A DNA stretch of 64,000 nucleotides from Bryum argenteum. Its lineage: Eukaryota > Streptophyta > Bryopsida > Bryales > Bryaceae. Shown piece after piece: positions 57,761 to 64,000 of the stretch. A program made the position numbers and the translations under genes. Each line of letters begins with the position of its first letter. Position 1 is the first letter of the stretch. The notes under the pieces were generated by a model. That model did not search any database. It saw only the letters and a list, made by a program, of their open reading frames with translations, and was not told the origin of the DNA. The DNA is taken from the NCBI GenBank assembly GCA_037043015.1, contig CM073323.1, positions 12,025,758-12,089,757 of the forward strand, in the 5' to 3' direction.

Positions 57761-59816
57761 ACAAGCATTGACCAACAATAACTTGATTTGCATTCTAATT
57801 TTTGAGTGAGTTGGTGGCAATGCTTTTATCTGTTTCAGTTTCTCTATTTGTGACATGAGTGTTTTTGTAGTGAAGAGGACGTTGCTTGTCTATCTCTTAG
57901 TAGAATTGGTTGGGAGTACATGGTAGCAAGGTTTAGCAATCAAGAAAATGGAGATAGAAGCATTAAGAGGGCAATAAGTTTCACATGCAAATATTTATAG
58001 TATTTGAAAAAAAGAAAGCACATGTATTCTTTTAAGCAAGAATCCGAAAGTGGTTGCGATTTCAAGATAGCACAAAGGAGGAAGTATTGAACAATAAAGA
58101 AAATGTTATGTTTATTAAATCGTCATACAAGTTAGAGATGCATAATTTATATCTACACTCAATTGCTTAAGCAATGTGTATGCTATCTATGTAGAAAGAA
58201 TTTCTATGGAAGAAGAGTATTGAATCTTATTTTAGTTAATAATCAGTGCAATGTTTCCTTTAAATATTTCTTAAGCACTATGCAAATTATAAAGCTCTTA
58301 TATATTTATGTTAACGATGTAGATGATGCAAGAATTACAATTATCTAAAATCTAGGATTAGAATATAATCAGGAGATAGTAAGGAGAGCCCTTCTTTGCA
58401 CTTTCTAACCACTGTGAATAGATTGGAGAATGTATTTTTGAAACTTTTCCTTCAAATGAATGCCATAATGAATTTTCAAGCATCACAATTAAACTTTAGT
58501 AAACAAAAAAAAGTTGGTGGATTACTAGGTTATCATGTAGGGTACCATGTTGGGTCGAAGAACACTGCATACGGCACCGTGACTCGAACCTTTGCCACTA
58601 GGTGCATTAAGCAGCATTCTTTTACCCGACACGGGGCCCTCCATACTGTGGAACTTGACACCATGAATCGATGTCTCGCTGAAGCAAACACACACTATTG
58701 TATGGTAAGAGCATGTAAAGATGTCGTTTTACTGTCTCATTGTAAGGTGGCCCTAATTGGAAAATATACACAATAAGTCTTTCAAACTCTATATATTATG
58801 AGAAACAATGGTTGAATGATTACATCTAAGTCATTATTTGGCCATCAGAATACTAACATGTATGATTGATAAGGTCCAACCTCCCATAAGTGAATAAGCC
58901 AAACTTAAATCCAGTGATGTTATTTACTATATTCTTATAATTACCAAAAGTTACTCACCTTCCTGATTGATGAAATTCTAAAGCAATGTTTGACAATGTG
59001 TGTTTTATTGAACTTTTTGAAATTGTACTTTTCTTCAGGTTCAAAGTAGTATATTTTTCCTAAAACATTTACATTTTGAAGAATTGCTTGACACCAAATA
59101 ACTTTGTTCATCTTTAGGTGTCATCCACTCTCATTCATCCTTCATCCTTTCTACACTAAACACTAAATTCTCGAAGTCTCTCAAACCTCACTTAGAACGG
59201 ATGAATATCATCCACCTCTATCCACATGTCGCGAAGAAAAGCAGTTGGGCCACATATCCTCGTGGTTCTTGGCGTTCACAGCTCCCTTCAAGCACGCAAT
59301 TCGCTGTCGCGCCTTCATCACAGACGCTCGGTAGGATTGGTAATTGCTCGCACTTCACTTGATTACGAAATCTCTGCGTCTGGAGCTTTTCTAACGAGAT
59401 TTTCCTCGTCGAATTCCGTCACCTGTGGCGTGTTCATGCTTGTGAGGTTCCTTTTTGTTAAAGCGCCGTAAGGAACTCATTTTATTGATCATCGAGAGTA
59501 CTACACTCTATCCAAAATTCTGTGGATTGTTTACGAGTGTTATGTTTATATTCTCAATGTAATTTTTTTGATGTGTAATCTCGTATAAGAATTACGAGGT
59601 CGATATTGCATTGTTAGGATGCTGAAGAATGTTCTAGAGCTGAAGAATCCAAGTGAATTCTTTCATTTTTCGAACGTACGGAGTGTATATGTCCGTATTG
59701 AAGAACAGAGTTAAAACCCTAATTCAGGGTTTATCGCACTTTGCGCAGGGTGTATTGGATTGAGCCAGGCTCTCGGAGTGTTTTTGAAAATCTGAAAGAA
59801 TTGTTTTCGTTTAGGC
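57761..59816. other. AT-rich intergenic DNA; 5' leader of the next gene from about 59200
   Basis: No gene is recognised to 59200. 59220-59470 is GC-richer with an unsupported 81-codon frame. The region just before 59817 is probably the promoter and 5' UTR. 58550-58640 carries a ggttcgagtcacgg word on the minus strand, but no matching box A. Confidence 0.4.
59714..59732 (+). promoter_or_regulatory. Telo-box, palindromic, upstream of the small conserved gene
   Basis: AAACCCTAATTCAGGGTTT contains a telo-box (AAACCCTA) about 100 bp before the ATG at 59817, a usual position for this element in plant housekeeping promoters. Confidence 0.5.
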
Positions 59817-60590
59817 ATGGCGCCGAAGAAGACTGCGAAAGGTTCCAAGTTTGCTGATGATGCACCCTGGAGAGCTTATAAAGGAGAGAAACCTGTTCCT
59901 CGAATTAGCAAGGGAGGCATTGTTCCTGTTCGGCAAGGATCCAATTTCCAGTATGCCATTAGCATCATGAAGGTATGGACTTCTCAACTGCCTGAATGGC
60001 TTAGATTGTGTACATCTCTCAGGGAGACATTCCGTAGCTGTTACAATTTTCTGTTGATTTTGTTGTGACGGATACTAGTTAGCAGATTGGGACATTTATG
60101 AAGTTATTGTTCTTATGTTTGATGAATACAGCATCCAGATCCAATTGGTTATGGTCTTGCCAAGGAGGCATATGTGGAGCCAGCAGGACCTGATTGCATT
60201 ATCCCTGGTTTACAGAAGCCCGTTAGAGTACTTGGTCTTCAAGTAAGATTCTCCTCCTATGCGAAGTTTCGATCACGGCTTATTTTTTCAACGTGAAACT
60301 TCACTGCTAGTAGTGATTTCTAATCTCTGTGGTTGTTGTGTAGGTATGGCCAGTGCCCTTTGATGTTAAGGTGAACATGAAAGCTCTAGAACCAATCGGT
60401 CGTGAGTTGAGAACAGTTGGAAAGGTATTGCTTCTACACAGTCACTGCATCTTGATATCTTCTGCAAGCAGTGTCATACTTTGTTTGTAACTATTTGACA
60501 AACACGACTCACACTTCTCTTCGATTGTGTGATTATCAGGTGCTGGATAAGGCGTTTGACTTGATGCAAGCACCCTTTAGCGAGCGCTAG
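59817..60590 (+). CDS. Small conserved plant protein, function not recognised (4 exons)
   Basis: Exons 59817-59972, 60132-60242, 60344-60424 and 60540-60590 encode 132 aa. Start MAPKKTAKGSKFADDAPWRA, then a basic/Pro segment (KPVPRISKGGIVPV), HPDPIGYGLAKEAYVEPAGP, DCIIPGLQKPVRVLGLQVWP, ALEPIGRELRTVGKVLDKAF and the end DLMQAPFSER. The strongly patterned central segment (HPDPIG..L..EA.VE.AGPDCI.PG) looks like a conserved plant family, but I cannot name it. No signal peptide or transmembrane helix is seen. All introns are GT-AG and in phase 0, so exons are interchangeable units. A decayed genomic copy of exon 3 lies at 63830-64000. Confidence 0.8.
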
Positions 60591-60835
60591 AGATGGAGAT
60601 TATCATGCTAGAGGTATGCAATCGCCATTCATTTGCAAGAAGCGCCTCTTAGTTCATACACAGAGAGATAAGGTGTAGCTTCTAGATCAAATATACGATT
60701 TAGAGTAGTTGTGCACATTGCCAAGTGAGTATAATCGACTTGACACTAGGTTTTAGAGCAGGAAATGAACAACAGGTTTTAGAGTTTTTCGAATTCGCTA
60801 CATATTGTAAGCTACAATGAGCTATTGGTACCTGA

Positions 60836-60998
60836 ATTTCTGTACCGTTGCATCAGAAACTTGTATAACATTATGTTTGTCACATTGGGAGTCAAGAACT
60901 GATTAATGAGATGTTACTTTCTGTACCGTTGCATCAGAAACATATATAACATTATGTTTGTCACATTGGGAGTCAAGAACTGATTAATGAGATGTTAC
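60836..60998 (+). repeat. 81-bp tandem duplication in the 3' flank
   Basis: tttctgtaccgttgcatcag through ttaatgagatgttac occurs at 60836-60916 and 60917-60998, differing at a few bases (cttgtataac / catatataac). Confidence 0.85.
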
Positions 60999-62396
60999 CG
61001 AAGAAAATGAGCACGAGTTTATCGTTACATTGGTTCCATTGTGGTTCGAAGGCAGCTTTTTAATTTTCTGTTCAAAGGAAGTGAATGTTTCTGCTCATTG
61101 ACTCATTATTCTTTCTCTTGGCATTCTTTAAGTCACATAATGGACGTTAGCTCTTTGCGACCAGTGTACATCCCATAAGCTTACCTTTGTTTAATTTAGT
61201 GACTTATTCTTTCATCTGCTCTGCTCTGAGCTATTCAAATGTTCAATTGAGACCCTACAGTATTTCACTGGTCTGATTTGCATGAAACGGACGAAAAACA
61301 TGTTGGCACATCTTTGAAATTTACTTTCCAAACGTCAGTATTCATTGTCGGGAAATGGGAAGTTTGATGGGGTAACTAATTTCACATGAAAGTAGAGGTA
61401 CGCAATGTCAGCGTTATGAAAGTCAGAGTTAATGGACAGGACCCACAGGAACCCCTCTATAGACTGGTTTTAGGGTAAGATTGGAATCCTGGGGTTGGAT
61501 TGTGTTACGGTTGGAGTTCTGCAACATAGTATTGAAATGTACACAACATACTAAATCTTGTTTGTTCAAGGAGGACTAAGAGCAGTTATTTGGATGTAAC
61601 TCCATTACTTGATAAAACCTTGTTATAGTGCTACAATTGCATATGATATCCATTTTTTTACAAAGTGCTTGGACTCAAAATGTTCGTTTACCTTCTCCTT
61701 CTCACTATGCGAGCACTGGTCGTGCAAACCCGTCGTCTTGTGCACCTTGCACTTCTGAATAGTGTTGTATGGTATTATGCTTGGTATGTGTCAAGTATTG
61801 ATTACATTGTGGGTGTATATCAAGTTACCTCGGAAGCAATTCTTCACAAGAACTGCGATTGTTGTAACAAGCACCGCGTGCGAGGACGTCCTCTACTATC
61901 TTAAACTAACACAATGAAGACCTTTTACAGAGAATCAGAGCGTCTGCACTAGGTTTAACCTTTGTGATATGTTCAATGGATAGGTTGGTGAAGTGGAATA
62001 TGGGAAGCCATAACACCTTGCAGTTTCAATTAGGTCCTACTACGCTTTAACAACAAGAAAACAACGGAAACTATCGTCTCATAAAATGTATGTTTTCTAC
62101 CTAACAAACATCACGACATGGGTTTTAGGTTTCGGCAGAGTCATGTCTAGGCACTTCATTTCATACCTTCACTGGCAAAGGTTTGAACCGTGGTATATCA
62201 ACAAACTCCAAAGTGAAGTTCTAAGCCATGGCTTAGTAGTCCTTGACAACCCCAAAACTTTTGAAGCTTTTCGGGTTACTATTAAAATGCTTCAAAACTA
62301 TAAATTATACTATCTCTAAGTCATGTACAATCCTTTAACTTCGTTTCAAGCCAACCTTAGAATTATCATGTCAAACAACAGTTTATTATTGTCATA
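60999..62396. other. Intergenic, no gene recognised
   Basis: AT-rich. Frames at 61665-61904 and 62086-62319 have no recognisable domain or splice context. Confidence 0.35.
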
Positions 62397-62398
62397 TA

Positions 62399-62477
62399 CT
62401 CCCTCCGTCCCATTCTTATTGTCGGGTAGGTTCTCTCAAATCTACCTTGCTGGATAATAAGAATGGGACGGAGGGAG
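62399..62477. mobile_element. Stowaway MITE (79 bp)
   Basis: Ends CTCCCTCCGTCCCATTCTTA and the inverse AAGAATGGGACGGAGGGAG are the classical Stowaway terminus, flanked by TA at 62397-62398 and 62478-62479. It is very short and has near-perfect ends. It directly abuts the TTAA duplication of T8. Confidence 0.9.
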
Positions 62478-62484
62478 TACTTAA

Positions 62485-63823
62485 CCCTTAACCCCTAAAC
62501 GTCCCCAATGTCGTTTTTCTACATTTTGGATGGAGGGCAGAAACTTTGAAGAGCCATAACGCCTTCATCCAAACTCTGTTTTGGATGAAATCACTTGTGT
62601 TGGGTTCCAAATCAAGTCTAGTTTGTGTTGTAAAATTTGCAAGCCCATACAATAAAGTATGAATTAATGGAATGCACTTTAGTGAAGACAGCTCTTGTTT
62701 TTGGGTTTCCAAGCATGGGGCATGTATTACCATTCCAAGCCAATTATGTGAAATTTAAAATAGTTTTTCATGATTTTTTTTTTCATGGTCATGATTTTAA
62801 GGTGATTCTTAACAACTTTGTAGTGAGAAGTTTTTTGATCCAAATGATTTTGCTGTTGGATTTGCAATGATGTTTTGTCAACAGAAAAAGTGAGAAAATG
62901 GATGATATTTGAGGAGCTATATCTCCCTCATCCACCGTTGGATTTCAACTTAATTTTTTGGAATGGCCTCCAATTAGAGTCTAGTCTAAGTGGTAGAAAC
63001 CTTAACAAGATCGAAGATGTTTTGAAGATAAGGCATGAAATTGAATGCAAAGGGTCTAGTTTTGGACTATTTTTCCTTTGTAAATTTTTTGGCAGCTTTT
63101 ACCATTGCATGGCTTTTATTTGAGCCAAGAAATTTTTTTGATGAATTTTTGTTGGGTAAAGGACTTATTAAGATGAAGGTGAACATCTTTCTAGTTGGTG
63201 ACTTTTTCATTGCAATAGGTATATTGGTAGCATTTCCACCTCAAAGGGAAAATGATGAAATTTTGCAGTTTGTTTTTAGTATTAATATGTTATGATCTCC
63301 CGATCTATAAGGCCTCATGACTCAAATTTTGGTCCACATGATCTTCGATAAGTCTATTACAAGTTTGTACGGTTGAGATCTTATTAGCTTTTCTTGATTT
63401 TCATCTATGACTATTTTTATGGAAATGTGCTTTTCTGCTAAAAATAGGTTGGGACGTTTAGGGGTTAAACGCCCATGAGGTCTAAAACGGGCAGCCCAAA
63501 ATTGGATCACAACATCTTTTGGACTTGGGCATCATGAATAGTGCACTTTTTGAACTTGGGCACCATGGATGAACCAATCAATGATGAGCTTGCAACCTCC
63601 TACAAGGTTATGTACAACCCCAACCTACCTACCACAATCCTTTCAAACCATAAAATCATACATACAAATTGTGATTTGAATTGTAAAATTTCACTTTTTG
63701 AATGCATCATAAGACGGTGACCAGTTTGACATCAAAATATATGTGAAAAGTTGATTACAGTGAGAGCTACAGGGAAGATTCTGTTGGAATCAAGCCCCTC
63801 GGGCTTCCTTGGGCGTTTAAGGG
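62485..63823. mobile_element. TTAA-flanked TIR element T8, split by nested T9
   Basis: The right end GGGCGTTTAAGGG (63811-63823) is followed by TTAA (63824-63827). The left end CCC (62485-62487) follows TTAA (62481-62484), and its inner part (TTAAACGCCC) resumes only at 63465 after T9. The interior 63469-63823 is an inverted relative of T1 (27347-27683). No coding sequence. Confidence 0.85.
62492..63464. mobile_element. TTAA-flanked TIR element T9 (973 bp), nested in T8
   Basis: Perfect 14-bp ends CCCCTAAACGTCCC / GGGACGTTTAGGGG are flanked by TTAA at 62488-62491 and 63465-63468. Removing T9 and one TTAA restores CCCTTAAACGCCC, the exact inverse of T8's right end. Relatives occur at 42740-42995 and 47400-48300. 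Frames inside (62488-62733 minus, 62875-63123 plus) have no recognised domain. Confidence 0.9.
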
Positions 63824-63829
63824 TTAACA

Positions 63830-64000
63830 ATGAGAATGCTCTCCTATGCAAGGTTTTGGTCGCTATCAACATGAAACTTCACTGTTGTTAGTGATTACTA
63901 ATCTCTTCGGTTGTTGTGTCAGTATGACTAGTTGCCTCTTGATGTTAGGATGAACTCAAAAGCTCTAGAACCAATAGGTCGTAGAGTTGGAAAGGTAATT
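63830..64000 (+). pseudogene. Decayed genomic copy of the 59817-60590 gene (intron 2, exon 3, intron 3)
   Basis: ttcactgttgttagtgatta, cggttgttgtgtcagtatga, tgttaggatgaactcaaaag and ctctagaaccaataggtcgt align to 60250-60430. They include intron sequence on both sides of exon 3, so this is a DNA-level duplicate rather than a retrocopy. The exon reads QYD-stop-LPLDVRMNSKALEPIG and has a small deletion after GR. It begins immediately after the right TTAA of T8 and continues past the window end. Confidence 0.85.

Noticed and set aside
58550..58650. Possible tRNA or SINE from a ggttcgagtcacgg box B on the minus strand
   Set aside because: No box A at the right distance and no cloverleaf could be formed.
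1..64000. Search for LTR retrotransposons, CRISPR arrays, rRNA and organelle inserts
   Set aside because: No long direct terminal repeats with gag/pol motifs, no spaced repeat array, and no rRNA or organelle gene sequence was recognised.

Overview
The window is nuclear DNA from a land plant. Coding genes are split by short introns (about 75-230 bp, GT-AG plus one GC-AG), exons are GC-richer than the AT-rich surroundings, and most of the rest is decayed transposable elements. Short introns, compact genes and the mix of families (a malectin/LRR receptor kinase, a plant uridine-kinase-like P-loop protein, a lachrymatory-factor-synthase-like SRPBCC protein) fit a bryophyte- or lycophyte-grade plant, but I cannot name the species. 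I see no LTR retrotransposon, no organelle block, no rRNA and no CRISPR.

Genes, left to right: a tRNA-Ile(AAT) on the minus strand (7972-8045, slightly diverged); a 13-exon uridine-kinase-like P-loop kinase (13276-15872, +); a 7-exon protein with an acidic repeat region and a SnoaL/NTF2-like C-terminal domain (17956-19739, -); a 2-exon SRPBCC protein (40054-40625, +); a 13-exon malectin-like/LRR receptor kinase whose DFG motif reads NFG (51492-55439, +); a small hydrophilic intronless protein (55810-56232, -); and a 4-exon small conserved protein of unknown function (59817-60590, +), a decayed genomic copy of which starts at about 63830. I joined the exons by hand, and all five spliced frames close exactly in multiples of three. 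The genes are unrelated and independently transcribed; there is no operon-like organisation.

Mobile DNA: 1606-9277 is a 7.7-kb imperfect inverted repeat built from a tRNA-Ile neighbourhood and the 3' part of a LINE. 9420-11580 holds another LINE fragment, probably with an inverted 5' part. 20.7-38.8 kb is a nest of SINEs, MITEs and TIR elements, including a 2.8-kb Tc1/mariner element with about 575-bp terminal repeats. 42.7-50.2 kb holds more TIR elements and a third LINE. 56.8-57.8 kb has a MITE beside a SINE with an expanded internal minisatellite. 62.4-63.8 kb has a Stowaway abutting one TIR element nested in another.

The most unusual signal is a family of at least nine non-autonomous elements. 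Their ends read CCCYTAA and they are flanked by TTAA or near-TTAA, which looks like piggyBac-type target duplication. One pair is nested so that the inner element split a TTAA inside the terminal repeat of the outer one. No transposase for this family is visible here.
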